From the NCBI GenBank assembly GCA_033675265.1, contig JAUJYZ010000495.1:1-64000 (forward strand): a stretch of DNA of 64,000 nucleotides. Direction: 5' to 3'. This document shows, piece by piece, positions 31,613 through 43,150 of this stretch. The translations under genes were made by a program, and so were the position numbers. The notes beneath the pieces were generated by a model. That model was given only the letters and a program-made list of their open reading frames with translations, was not told the origin of the DNA and searched no databases. Within the stretch, counting starts at the first letter, position 1. Each line of letters begins with the position of its first letter. This stretch comes from Actinostola sp. cb2023. Taxonomy: Eukaryota; Cnidaria; Anthozoa; Actiniaria; Actinostolidae.

Positions 31613-32062
31613 ATGGTCAAACTACATGTACAAGCTGGTGTAGGCCACTCTTTTCCTTGATTCCCAAATAATCACGATTCTCTAAATCCTTTTTCACTTC
31701 CAGTAATCATGTAGTGATTGTGTTGCTGTTGTGAGATGGCATCCTCGCAATGGGGACATTTTGACATAGGTATTGAAAATGTCCCACTGCATGCAAGTAC
31801 GTCACCCATGCAGTTGACTCGAAGGAAATGGCCCCGGAAATGGCTCAGCCCGCTTTAGAGTACATTCTCTGCATTCTTATTGGATGGTACGTCATTCATT
31901 GCTATTTTCGACCAATAAGAGATCGCGATAGAATAAGCTTTCCTGTCGTTAACTAAAGACGGCTGCGAGGGAGAGCTAGTACGATCATTTCTGTCACCTT
32001 TCGGCATTTTCTGGCTTCACTTGTGAATTTTCGTTCAAAGATATTCCACATTATACTTCGTT

Positions 32063-32600
32063 ATGGCTTCAAAGAAGTATAATCTACTCTCAGATGTTCA
32101 GAAGGAACTTCTTAAAGGCTTTTATGAGGGAGAAATGACGGGGCGTAGATCGAGGAAGCGTGTAAGCAAACATGCCTATCACTAAGTTTATATCAGAAGT
32201 CAGAACATGCCGTGCTTATTTGTATGTAAGCTTATTTTATCTTGACATTTGCTGAAAAATATTGCCCAATACTCAAATGATCTTCAAACATGCGGTCAGT
32301 AAGCTTATATTGTTAAAATTTCTATTTAGAAGCAACTGTGCGGTCGGTCGTACATGTGTCGATCAGAACAGACTATAAAAATATAATAAGCTTACATATG
32401 TAGCTTCGGTCCACTCTAAATGTTTAATATATAACACTTAAAGTGTATCCGCTTACGTTCTTCGTCACTCTTTCTATTAATTTCACAGAACTGGATTTAA
32501 AGTGAAAAGAAGGCTGGAAGTGGAGATATCAGCTGGCGACACGTCGAAGCCGAAGGAGCTACATGCAGCCTCCAGAAAAGTAGTCCGCTCCCTCGCAGCC
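32063..32600 (+). pseudogene. Broken paralogue of the homeodomain-like gene
   Basis: ATG 32063 begins MASKKYNLLSDVQKELLKG, then FYEGEMTGRRSRKR, up to a GT at 32161. This matches the exon-1 pattern of the gene at 22015 (YN...Q...L...Y..GM). An acceptor at about 32488 is followed by Asn-Trp-Ile, a stop codon, then SEKKAGSGDISAGDTSKPKE, the position of the recognition helix and linker. Part of helix 2 is missing. The stop and loss make it a pseudogene fragment. Confidence 0.45.
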
Positions 32601-32702
32601 GTGGTTATAGACTTTAGTGTCGCTGTCTCACTTCATACAACAACTTCTGTAAATAATTTTACCAAAGCGGTAAGGAGCAATTCCAACTTTGTTATGCACT
32701 GA

Positions 32703-33628
32703 TGTTTTATCGTTGTTTTAGACCTCATTGTTTATTATAACATATCTAACATATAACGCGCGCTCTGATTGGCTAATAGAGCGTGCACCAATTCTCCATG
32801 GATGCACGCTAATGACGTCATGGAAAATCACTTGCCAACTTTGTTGTTCAAATAGTTTCATGAACTGAAAGACGCTTCAAAGAGCGAAATGAACCTCAAA
32901 AAAGACAGGAACACAATGCATTTAAAGGAATTACGCTTTATCATTCTAAAAAGAAGTCAAGTGCCACGGCATATTTCAAATATCGGAGAAAAATATGTGG
33001 AAATTCTGAAGTTTTGGTGTTTGTAATGTCGCTTCGTTGTGATTCAACAAGACTATGGCCATTGAAATGAACTGAGATTGACTACAAGACTACAACACTC
33101 GTTCTTCGACTGAGTCCAAACTACACAACTGTAAGTAAGTCTTACTGTACACAGTCGATGATTGAAGCTTGGGAAACGTGCAAACGTCGAATTCTCAACC
33201 ATCTCCAAACTAGCAAATGAAAAGGGATCTCAAAATGTCTGCAAGAAATGTTAATGGATTTTCAAAGAGGATTCAATTTGTCCCATCGTTCAAAAACAAC
33301 CTGTTTCTTTGCCGAAAACTTGCAAATAATTTTAGCTCAAATCGCAAGTACTCAACGGTCAAGTACAACAATCAGATGTATTCAAAAACTTTTGTAATGT
33401 AAGCTTATTTACTTTAAAAACTTTGTACTTATTTCATTCAGAGCTCGAACTAGTATGAAAATGACCGAACATGTGGTGTTAATTTGCCGTTTTATAATTA
33501 ACTTATTGAGCTTTTTCTTTACGTTGGTATGTAAGTCTTAACTCATCGCGCGATCGGCCAAGAAAGTTAGTTTTCTAAAATAAAATAAACAAATAATTAT
33601 CTAACATTTGATTGTGGCTATGTTATAA
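32703..33628. other. Non-coding stretch
   Basis: AT-rich with a patch AACGCGCGCTCTGATTGGCT and an inexact inverse GAGCGTGCACC near 32755-32795. No gene supported. Confidence 0.4.
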
Positions 33629-33797
33629 AAGGATTGGTGAACGCCTAGCGTGCATCTGTCGAGTTTTAGATGCACTTGGTCGGTTGCTAAGCACTCAAGA
33701 AGCTAGAGTCGCACGAGGCGAAGCTTCTTTCGTGCTTAGCAACCTCCCGCGTGCATCTAAAACTCGACAGATGCACGCTAGGCGTTCACCAATCCTT
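33629..33797. mobile_element. 169-bp foldback element
   Basis: Arms of ~46 bp start AAGGATTGGTGAACGCCTAG and end with its inverse. A second inner pair (TTGCTAAGCAC and GTGCTTAGCAA) also folds, leaving a loop near 33705-33725. Almost perfect pairing suggests a young insertion. No clear target duplication. Confidence 0.8.
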
Positions 33798-34162
33798 TAC
33801 CTCCCATCACATTATTATCCATGTCATGAGCCTATTTAACTTAAGCTTATAATAAGTAATAATAATAAGTAATAATTATAATAAGTAATAATAAAGGCCG
33901 TAGGCCTTTATAGTTTACTGGTGAACAATCCCTCATGGTATCTTTTATTTTGAGAGGTGGATATCTATAGAGGTTATTAGATGCTTAGCCGACTAATAAA
34001 TTGTTTATTATATATAAATATTGATGTATCTCTATTACTGTTTTTTATTATCATTTTGCTTCTTTATACTATATATTCTTCTTTGTACTACATGTACATA
34101 TATATATATTTTGTAAAAGTCCACTCATTTCAATTTCCATATTACAGTCTAACCCCTATTAA

Positions 34163-34830
34163 GGTAATTCCCTTGTTTTGCATTGCGCACGCTCTACTGC
34201 GCACGATTCTGAATCAAATTTTAGTTGACGAGCGCGCGCTAACTTACGCCATCGAGCTCGCGCACATTGGAAACCATTGGAAATCGTTAAATATTTCAAG
34301 TGTAACTGAAGTTTTTTCAAAATAAATCGAAAACGAGCACGGTGACCTCCATTTTTTATTCAATAACTTTCATCGCACTATAGTCTTCTTTAGTATATAG
34401 CAAGTTTTAAAAAAGTTAGGATTTCAAACATTAAAAAATATTGAATGAAAGCATACGGAGTATCGATTTTTAGACCCTCTCGGTAGTTCGAACATCTGTG
34501 TTTTTTGTTCTATTTTTCGACAACTATTCTAAATTCGAGCATTTTCTTACTATCAGACGGTAGGCTAGAGATACAAAAGCTATAGCAAACACTTTAGTTC
34601 ATTATTAATAGTTTGTTTTTTAAGTTGTGTAAAATTATTTACCCGATCCCGATGTCACGCGAGACTCGACTGAAAGACCTAAAATACCATAATTTCAAAG
34701 CAGTGTAGCGCAAAAATGAGCGTGGTGACCCCCTGTTTTTAGTGCATTCTTTGAAACTCCATACCGTAATGTATCACCATGCTAAGTTATAGAAAATTAT
34801 AGGATTTGCTTCTTTTTCAAGGGAATCACC
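34163..34830 (+). mobile_element. TTAA-flanked miniature element
   Basis: 668 bp with short inverted ends GGTAATTCCCTTG and CAAGGGAATCACC (one mismatch), flanked on both sides by TTAA (34159-34162 and 34831-34834). TTAA target duplication is typical of piggyBac- and some Kolobok-type elements. It splits another repeat: AACCCCTATTAA on the left continues as GCGGCCACC...GCTTAATAGGGGT on the right. Confidence 0.65.
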
Positions 34831-34928
34831 TTAAGCGGCCACCCTCGGGGAAACGTAAGTGGTCGCTTAATAGGGGTCAGCCGCTTAATAGGAGTTCGTA
34901 AGAAATTACAATAATTGAGTATTCATTA

Positions 34929-36380
34929 TTGGCTTATGATAGCAGTCATGTACCTGAACTTCAACATATCCAACACATAAAGAGTATACCTTGTCTTATT
35001 GAAATAATCTGTGATGTTGTGGAAAATAAATTTAATTGTCGCCATATACATTACGAGATACAATTTTTATCTTGCTCATGTCAACTGAGCAACAATGAAA
35101 GAAAAAAAATTCTGAGAAAACACAGGAGAATTATCGACTATCAAGAATTAGAACCTGTTCAAAAGAAACAATTCTTAGCAAAGAAAAAAACCCTCTATTC
35201 AACAATGGATGTTTCAAAGAAGATGGAACTGCTTAAGCAATATTCAGACAATTACAAGTCAATGGATGTTGCAAAGAAAAAGAAACTAATCAATAAAAAA
35301 GCAGATAAGTACAAATCAATGGATGTTGCAAAGAAGAAGGAACTAAACAATAAAAAAACAGATAAGTACAAATCAATGGATGTTTCAAAGAAGATGGAAC
35401 TGCTTAATCAATATTCAGACAATTACAAGTCAATGGATGTTGCAAAGAAAAAGAAACTAAATAATAAAAAAACAGATAAGTACAAATCAATGGATGTTGC
35501 AAAGAAGAAGGAACTAAACAATAAAAAAGCAGATAAGTACAAATCAATGGATATTGCAAAGAAGAAGGAACTAAACAATAAAAAAGCAGATAAGTACAAA
35601 TCAATGGATGTTGCAAAGAAGAAGGAACTAAACAATAAAAAAGTAGATAAGTTCAAATCAATGGATGTTGCAAAGAAGAAGGAACTAATCAATAAAAAAG
35701 CAGATAAGTTCAAATCAATGGATGTTGCAAAGAAGAAGGAACTGCTAAAAGTAAAGAGGGAGAAATACCAATGTACGGAGTCGGCAGAGAAGAAACACCA
35801 GAGGCTTAATAGACATATAGATACCTGTATCGAACAATTTCAAAAGAAGATACAAGAAGGTCCTTATTATATCTGCTGTGTATGTAACCGAGCACTGTAT
35901 AAGAAATCTGTCAATAAATTGATAACAACTAAATACTCTCACCAAGTATATTTTACCCGTCAAAACTCACTTGATGGCAAACAGTATATTTGCAGAACAT
36001 GCCACTCTAAAAATAGAGTGAATGTTGAATGTGATAAAACGTGCAATATTTTACCTCGCCCTCCTGAAAGATCTGGTATTATTTTACTAAAACTAAAAAG
36101 GAAACTTGAGTTTAGAGGGCATGTTTATTTTCAAGCTGTGCGTCCTGAATTTATATTAACTGCACTAAATTGGCTGAAAGTTCACAACCCATTATATAAG
36201 GAGGTTGACATTTGTTGTGGAAATATTGACTCAAATCTCACAAATCTAGGTATACATCCAAATGAACTTGACAGCTCAGTTACAAATCACTCACTTCCAA
36301 ATGACAATGTTGATAATATGACAATGTTGATAACTATTCCAATAATATCGATCCTGGAACTACATGTTCAGTTACTTTAG
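34929..36380 (+). CDS. Helitron protein, N-terminal part with 19-aa repeats and zinc-binding Cys pairs
   Basis: 483 codons in one frame. After a ~75-residue region with CSCQ comes a lysine-rich section (residues ~95-280) built from about eleven 19-residue units of the form KSMDVAKKKELNNKKADKY, expected to be a charged helix or coiled coil. Then two Cys pairs, YYICCVCNRAL and YICRTCHSKNR, and a block RSGIILLKLKRKLEFRGHVY. This cysteine region just before the Rep domain is known in Helitron proteins (DUF6570-type). The frame stops at 36380 but the protein continues in shifted frames from 36410. Start chosen at 34929; an upstream part may be missing. Confidence 0.6.
   Translation: MAYDSSHVPELQHIQHIKSIPCLIEIICDVVENKFNCRHIHYEIQFLSCSCQLSNNERKKILRKHRRIIDYQELEPVQKKQFLAKKKTLYSTMDVSKKMELLKQYSDNYKSMDVAKKKKLINKKADKYKSMDVAKKKELNNKKTDKYKSMDVSKKMELLNQYSDNYKSMDVAKKKKLNNKKTDKYKSMDVAKKKELNNKKADKYKSMDIAKKKELNNKKADKYKSMDVAKKKELNNKKVDKFKSMDVAKKKELINKKADKFKSMDVAKKKELLKVKREKYQCTESAEKKHQRLNRHIDTCIEQFQKKIQEGPYYICCVCNRALYKKSVNKLITTKYSHQVYFTRQNSLDGKQYICRTCHSKNRVNVECDKTCNILPRPPERSGIILLKLKRKLEFRGHVYFQAVRPEFILTALNWLKVHNPLYKEVDICCGNIDSNLTNLGIHPNELDSSVTNHSLPNDNVDNMTMLITIPIISILELHVQLL
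35200..35740 (+). repeat. 57-bp coding tandem repeat
   Basis: About nine to eleven units of 57 bp, each with TCAATGGATGTTGCAAAGAA followed by a GAACTAAACAATAAAAAAGC-type half. In frame with the protein. High identity between units implies recent expansion or gene conversion. Confidence 0.9.
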
Positions 36381-36409
36381 ATAATGAACAGGAAGAACAA
36401 GATGATCCT

Positions 36410-38273
36410 TTGAATGACTTCAGATCACCAGCCAATGAGACATGCTTACAGTCTGCTATTCCTGATTATCCTATCATTATTGAACACAATAATAATTCCA
36501 ATAATTCAACAGGACAAGAAATTGACAACATAGCTCCTGGTGAAAACAAGCATCCTGTATCTTTTATGACTGATAAGCAATGTGAAGAGCTGGCATTCCC
36601 TGTATTATTCCCAAAAGGAAGATTTGGTTACACTGTTGAAAGAGATATCAAGTTGTCACCAGTTAAATATTTTAATGCAAGATTACTGCATCACAGTGGA
36701 AGGTTTGCAATCAACCCAGAGTACCTTTTCTTTGCACAGTTCATTATAAAACAGAAGAAAGTCTCAGACAGTATAAATATTGCTTTAAAAAAAGTTCATG
36801 GACAGCCCGTCACTGCTTCTCAGATAAGATCTAATGTGCAAAGTTTACAGAATCTTATTTGTCAAGATCAGGCTTATTTATTTTGAGACAAATTCCAGGC
36901 ACACCACCTTACTGGCAGAAGTTTATGTATGAAGTAGTTGCTATGGTGAGACAACTTGGAATCCCAACATGGTTTATGACATTATCATGTGCTGATTTGA
37001 GATGGCCTGAATTATTTCAGATAATTGCCAGAACACAGGGGAAAAACATGACCACTGAACAAGTTGATGCTTTGTCCTATCATGAAAAGTGTTCAATGCT
37101 GAATCTTAATCCTGTGATAGTTGCAAAGCATTTTCAGTATAGAGTCGAAACGCTTTTCACTGAAGTTCTACTAACCAATGCCAATCCCATAGGTAAAATA
37201 GTATATTATGCACTCCATATTGAGTTTCAGATGAGAGGCTCACCTCATTTGCATGCATTGATATGGACTTCAGACTGTCCTAAACTGACATCTGACACCA
37301 AGCAAGCCTATATTGACTACATAGATCAACACGTACAGGCCTACCTTCCTGATAGAGAAGAAGACCCTGATCTACATGAACTAGTCAAAACTTATCAAAA
37401 ACACAATCATTCCAAGACCTGTAGAAAATACAGAAATATTAAATGTAGATTTAATTTTGGACAATTTTTCACAAACAGAACACTTGTGGCAGAACCTCTT
37501 TCTGATGATCTAGACATAAACAAATTCTCACTTTAGTGAAAGACAAAATTGATGATGTTTTGAACCCGAGTAAGCCAAATTATGACTCTTCAATAACTAA
37601 AGCTGACATTTTTAGCTCTGTAGGCATCACTGAAGAGCAATATTATTCGGCTTTAGAAATCTCTCCTTCTTCTGATTATGAATTACACCTCAGAAGAAAA
37701 ATAGACAGCTGTTTTATTAATAATTACTTCATTGCTGGTATGAAGGGATTTAGAGCAAATGTCGACTTACAACCTGTTTTTAATCACTACAAATGTATAA
37801 CTTATGTATGCTCATATTTCACAAAGGATGAAACTGAATGTTCACAGGCCATAATGAACGCAGCAAAGGAAGCCAAACAAGAATAACAAAATTTGAATGT
37901 TAAAGATGGATTGAAAAAAATTGGGGCTGCTTTCCTTTCCACTAGAGAAGTAAGTTCACAAGAATGTGTATATAGATGCATGCCTGAACTGTGGTTAAGA
38001 AAAATCTTCCCAGCAACAGTTTTTGTCAGTACAGACTTACCTAACAAAAGACTGCGTGTTGCAAAATCAAAAAAGGAACTTGATGATTTAGATGATGAAT
38101 GTACAGACATTTTCAAGTCGAACATCATTGAACGTTATTCACTTAGACCGACATCCATTCCTGCTGTTGATAAGTTATGTCTTGCTGACTTTGCTGCCCA
38201 TTATTACAAAGAGTATAAAAAAGAATGTCACGAAACAGCTGAAGTCAAGAAACACTATTCATTGAACTTTTAA
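36410..38273 (+). pseudogene. Helitron Rep/HUH domain, frameshifted, without helicase
   Basis: Pieces 36410-36886, ~36870-37536, 37536-37886 and 37893-38273 read consecutively in changing frames. They show the Helitron_like_N pattern: SFMTDKQCEELAFPVLFPKG, FNARLLHHSGRFAINPEYLF, IPTWFMTLSCADLRWPELF, ALHIEFQMRGSPHLHALIW. The PHLHALIW block is the HUH metal-binding motif of a rolling-circle initiator, which nicks and joins single-stranded DNA. The part from 37893 (ECVYRCMPELWLRK, SIPAVDKLCLADFAAHYYKE) is the region that normally leads into the Pif1-like helicase, but the protein stops at 38273 and no helicase follows. At least three shifts. A dead, truncated Helitron. Confidence 0.75.
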
Positions 38274-39660
38274 TTCCCGATGTAAAAAAATTTGCTAAGT
38301 GTTTCGCATTTACAGCATGTCTCTACAAAAGTGAGGACTTTAGCGAATTTACTGTAAATTTGGCCTGACCGGGAGGTGAAAATTCGATACGGTAGACTGA
38401 AAACTAGATGCTAATTAGATAATATCCCTGATATGACATCGAATTGTGTGCGATGAGGTAGATCAAAGAACGAAGAAAACAAAAAGCAGTTGGAAAAACT
38501 TTTCCTTCATTTAAATCACGCGAAATATAATACCAACACATTTCAACAACTTCTCGACATTGTCAAATCATTTTGCACGTTAAATACATTGCAAAACATC
38601 AATCTTAACGGAAATTCCTATATATTTGAAATGGGAAAAATTAGTTTCAACAGATTTCACAAACATTGAAGGAACTTTTAAAACTATTAAAAGAATCCAT
38701 AACAAAAGGGAGGGGTTGACTTTCTGGAGTCGCTGTCATGAACCAGTGCTGAACAAAAACATTACAACTCCTTTAATAGAATCCTTTTGAAAGGAAACGC
38801 TACTTAACAATGTTCTAGCTTTACATATTTTGTTTCGCTTGTCTACAATTACATCAATCGCATACGTGAACCTTGGAAATTAACTGCCTGTCAGAACTCA
38901 CTGGTTTAAAGTAAACTTTTGACTGTCTGGAATAAATAAGATCAACATCTCTAACCTACAACTACTGCAGACTTTTGGACAGAGCAGTTCCAATAGGTTC
39001 AGATGCTCAATCCACTGAATTAAAATAATATAACAAGTGCGGGAATAACGTTCTTTCAGCGACCTTCCTCTGCGAAATAAAAAATACCAAAGATGTCATC
39101 AGCGAGCGCCATCTGCATATTAGCCATTCTGACGTTTCGCAAGCGACTGGGACCGAGTGCAAAAATTAATGTAATTACAAAATGAACTACATCACAAGAA
39201 AGATGACATTGAAATCAGTAAGTTTACCGAGTTTCAACATGTTTAGGTGAATACTAACAAAATAACCAGCAATTCAACATTGCAAAAATAATAGAGAATA
39301 TATGGACCTTAGAGATGGCTTCCCCCAAAACCATACATTCTCTGTTAATTTTATGATTTTTTAAACATCTTCCTGTTCAATTAGTATCCAAACACTCTCA
39401 AACTTGGGAAACTTACTGAATTGGGTGTGATCTATCTTTTCATGGGGTTCATTTCTCAATCAAATTCATAGTTACACTCTCGGTCCCAGGCACTTTCCCA
39501 ACCTCGGAATGTCTAATGAATATGCACATTCAACTGGACTCCCTAGATAAACGATGAAAGAGTCTTTAGTATTTACTATTGCGCTGAATACTGAATATTG
39601 AATAGAATACATAAATCATCCATTCATTCTACATATTAATGGAAATCGGTGCTATTGATG
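38274..39660. other. Non-coding stretch downstream of the Helitron
   Basis: No ORF recognised. A weak inverted pair lies at about 39113-39161 and 39478-39530 (around CTGGGACCGAG and CTCGGTCCCAG), possibly the ends of a ~420-bp old miniature element. Confidence 0.35.
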
Positions 39661-39664
39661 CTCA

Positions 39665-40270
39665 CCGTATAATTTAGTTTGACTCTCTGCTTACGGCACT
39701 TTAAGAAGTCAATAATCCAGCGCACGATTCCATGTGGGAGGTCCAACGTCCCTAGTTTACGAGCCAAGATAGAGTGATCAATTAGATCGAAGGCTTTTCT
39801 GTAGTCAAATAGAACGACTCTTACAGTTGTGCCATTCCCGTCTGTGTGTTTGGTCTATGTGTGTATCATACTGATTAACGCATGCATCGTAGATGACTTT
39901 GGGATGCACCCGAATTGGTTAGAGCCAATTTTTTTCAGCATGGCTGAAGTATTTAAAAGTTTTTCTCATTTTGAACGGGCTTTACTTTACGTGTTCTTCG
40001 ACGACGAACTCTTCGGCGATCTTTGATAGTATTGGTGTGAGAGAGATCGGGCGTAAGTATTTGTTGATATCTTTTACCGGTTTCTGTTTTGGAACGGGAA
40101 CTATATCTGCTTCTTTCCAAGATGGTGGTAGACGGCCTTCGCGGTACGAGCTGTTTAGAATATCCTTAACTGGTTCCATTAGTATATCTGCGTTCTCCTT
40201 TAATAACCAAGCTGGGATGCCATCTGGGCCCTGTGCCTTAGTGGGGTTTAGCGCCGATAATTTTCTGTAG
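39665..40270 (-). mobile_element. LINE reverse transcriptase fragment, truncated at both ends
   Basis: Minus strand reads KLSALNPTKAQGPDGIPAWL, then PVPKQKPVKDINKYLRPISL, and, further on, VRVVLFDYRKAFDLIDHSIL. These are RT motifs 0-3 of a non-LTR element of the jockey/CR1/RTE type. It lacks the YADD block, the endonuclease and any tail, and has stops and shifts between blocks. Not the same family as the intact LINE at 23.9 kb. Confidence 0.7.
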
Positions 40271-40480
40271 ATGACCTGGTACTTATAGTAGTGACGCGTA
40301 GACGCGTAGACGCGTAGCCGCGTGTAGCCGCAGACAAAGCTAAAGTGATTACTCTGAACTTACAAGGGTAGGGGTAAGTTAGGGGAGGGGTGGTCATTTG
40401 CTGAAAGTTGGGGGGAGGGGAGGTGCTCATTGGACGCGTAGACACTTCAGGACGGCCTTGAATATGCGGGGTATTCTGTA
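40271..40480. other. GACGCGTA repeats and G-rich patch
   Basis: Several GACGCGTA/GACGCGTAGCCGCGTGTA units near 40291-40330 and 40434, with a purine-rich patch between. No gene. Confidence 0.5.
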
Positions 40481-41178
40481 GTTAAGCCCTAGAGGGGCCA
40501 GCGACAAACGTGCTGTAAATGTGGGAGTACTAGCCATTTTGCTAAAGACTGTTACGATGTTGAGTGTTATAGATGCCATCAACCGGGACATGTGTCAAGG
40601 GAGTGCCCTGAAGGGTTAAACTGTAATCGGTGCGGGCAGCCGGGTCATACAGGTTGGACCTGTAAGAAAGATATCACATTCTCGAGTGCTAGAGAGGGAT
40701 CTGCTTTTCCTTCATTAACGGAAGTTTTCAGAAATACTGGAACTCAAGCAACTGAGATTTCAACACCCAGGTTTGATTATGCCGTTCCGTTTCGCCACGT
40801 ACACAGGAAGAGAGCGCGGAAGAAGGAGTACAGGACAAGGAAAAGCATATCTCGAGTCCTATTTCAAGCGAATTGCCAAAAACACAGGAACTATTTACTC
40901 AGAATAGTGTACAGGATAGCAAGGAGAACACGAAAGTTGTGGTACAGGAGAATGACGAACAGAACACAGAGCAACAAAAGCCAATGGAGGAGTCGGGGGT
41001 CGAAGCGAAGGAGGGAGAAAATGATGAACAGTCATCTGTGGAATCGGAGCGGTTGTCAGAATCTGATATGGAAGCGAAGGAAGCATCGGCCAAGCGACCG
41101 GCCTCGCCGACAACAAGAGGAAGAGCGAAGCTGCGGAAAGATATAGAGGAGATACAGACAATTCTGAAAGATAAATAG
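40481..41178 (+). pseudogene. LINE ORF1 with three CCHC zinc knuckles
   Basis: Reads CCKCGSTSHFAKDC, CYRCHQPGHVSREC and CNRCGQPGHTGWTC: three consecutive C-x2-C-x4-H-x4-C knuckles, an RNA-binding array typical of gag-like ORF1 proteins of L1/Tx1-type LINEs. After ~40860 the frame shifts and a glutamate-rich tail (QENDEQNTEQQKPMEESG) ends at 41178. The 5' part of ORF1 is missing. It lies upstream of, and in the same orientation as, ORF2 below. Confidence 0.65.
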
Positions 41179-41303
41179 TTATTTTAATAGTTCGTGTTTG
41201 CTTTAGCTTAGTATTTATTTCGTAGAGTTTTGTAATCTTGAATATTTAATGAGTGTAGTATGTAAATGTCTCTGTTATTTTTCATGGCTAATTGTTTAAA
41301 CGT

Positions 41304-41624
41304 ATGGACCTTTCCGTAGATGCCCAGAATGCTTCATGATTCTGCGCGTGCAAGCGAGGTCAGGGATAAAAAATATTTAGAATTGATCGTGTATTGAGGA
41401 AAATATGACTACTGTAACGAATCAAGAACAGAAAAATTGTTTTTTCTTTGCTTGAGAATTTGCATCTATCTTTATAATTCTTCTTACGCACTTTTAATTT
41501 AAAAGTCTAAGTTTTTTACTGAATTTCTTCATTCTCTCTTAATATTTTCGATCTAATTTTATCCCTGACCTCGCTTGCACGCGCAGAATCATGAAGCATT
41601 CTGGGCAACTACGGAAAGGTCCAT
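41304..41624. mobile_element. 321-bp foldback element between ORF1 and ORF2
   Basis: Arms of ~68 bp: ATGGACCTTTCCGTAGATGC at 41304 matched by its inverse ending at 41624, with one mismatch seen in the outer 25 bp. AT-rich spacer of ~185 bp. It occupies the start region of ORF2. Confidence 0.8.
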
Positions 41625-41897
41625 TGTCTTGTAATGTTCGGGGAGTGTCAACTGTAGTAAGACGTGATGTAGTTGGTCCAGTATTGTCTAAGTGGAATGT
41701 CGTGTTTGTACAAGAGTCTTTTATATGTAATCAAAGGAAAGCTGAGCGTTTTGGAAAGGCATGGAAAGGGAATTGCTATTGGAGTTTTGGTGGGGTAAAG
41801 AATTCGGGTGTAGGAATTTTGTTGAGCGATCGTGTAAGTTTAAATGTGCTGGATGTTCGTAGGGATACTGAGGGGATAGTGTTAAGAGCAGGTGTAT
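41625..41897 (+). pseudogene. LINE ORF2, endonuclease part 1
   Basis: Reads LSCNVRGVSTVVRRDVVGPV, VVFVQESFI and NSGVGILLSDRV: the N-terminal strands of an AP-type endonuclease, with the glutamate of QES as metal ligand. The frame breaks at 41897 where the large inverted-repeat element begins; the next endonuclease block is at 45555. Confidence 0.65.
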
Positions 41898-43061
41898 GAG
41901 AAAATCAAGCAAAGTTGGAAATGAAAATTTTTCACCCACCTTGAAATTTATGCATTGTTGCCATAGCAACGGCAATTGTTCGTTCTGGCCCATGTGCCAC
42001 AAATTCAACCCAAAATGCCCTCCAGTAAAGGGTAAATGAATGAGGCTCGTTCTCCGGCGCATTTAAACCAATTTCATTCAAATTTGTTCCACAAGCAGGG
42101 CAACTCTTCTAGTTTTAAAAATGGTCAATCACTACAATTCGCTTTGAGTATTCGCTCAGAAAATCAGCACTTAACGAGGGACCATGTCCGCCATTTTGGT
42201 AGACATGAAAAACAGGTTAAACTCTTTGGCTGATATCTCCTAAAGTACGCTCTTCTAAGAAATGATACTTTTATCACAGCTTCTATAGACATTGATGTTT
42301 TAAATTCTACAAAAAGTTTTTTGGGGAAAATTATAATTTTACGGTGGGGGTTCGTACCATTTGAGGGAAATGGTCAAAATGTGAAAAATTAGTCTTGTTA
42401 TAGCTCGATTATTTCACTCAGAAACTAATTTCATTTACTAAATATCACTATAAAGGCAATTCTTATTATCTCCTAAACACATTCAATCCAATTGATGAAG
42501 GTCTGAAGACGCGAAGTCTGAGAAATAAATATTCATAAAAGACCTACCTTGCGAATTTGGTCACTTTTCACAATGTCGGTCTAATCAAGGTGATTTTACC
42601 CTGATTATTCCACATTCTTGGCCATACATGGTGCAGTCACTAACAGGCATGAAAAAGCTCTAAATTACAACTTTAAGATGTCCAGATTAAGATAACCTTT
42701 GTTTATTCCGCTCACACAAACTGCACAGCTATCGACCAAGTCGTACCGAAGAGCGTAATATTGACGATCACTTCAATCGAAGCAGGAAAATCCCTCCATA
42801 GAGCTGCATATATGATCCAAGCACTTTGTTACAGACAAAGCAAAACTCATGGTGTATCCTGATTACTGTTATGTGCTGAAATGTTGCCATTAAAACCTTT
42901 AAAACGACAGGAAAGTAGTTTCTTGTTCGTATTGTAAAAACCGGAAATGCCAACCGCTGACCGGAAATGAGACCACTTCGAAACAAAAAATACCCACCAA
43001 TAAATCAAGAAAGACTGTATTTTTATCTATCCATTGATATCAAATTTTTATTTTTATCTAT

Positions 43062-43150
43062 TATATCCCCTGTTCAGGAGAGAGAGGCCAAAAACCATAC
43101 CATGTCCAGCGGCACGTCCTGTATAGCCCATATACGGGAGTGCCCCTCCC
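43062..43150 (-). repeat. Inverse copy of the intron-5 dispersed repeat
   Basis: Contains the inverse of 29838-29925 (GGCACGTCC...CATATACGGGAG) with a few changes. It lies at the left edge of the spacer of the large inverted-repeat element. Confidence 0.7.

Noticed and set aside
31426..31671. Tandem MDGW and IHPS peptides
   Set aside because: Translation of a GGAT microsatellite.
32755..32830. Possible CpG-type promoter (GCGCGC and TGACGTCA-like patch)
   Set aside because: No downstream ORF or exon in reach; too short to support.
35404..35713. Antisense ORFs rich in Leu/Phe that look like membrane proteins
   Set aside because: Reverse reading of the lysine-rich 57-bp repeat in the Helitron protein.
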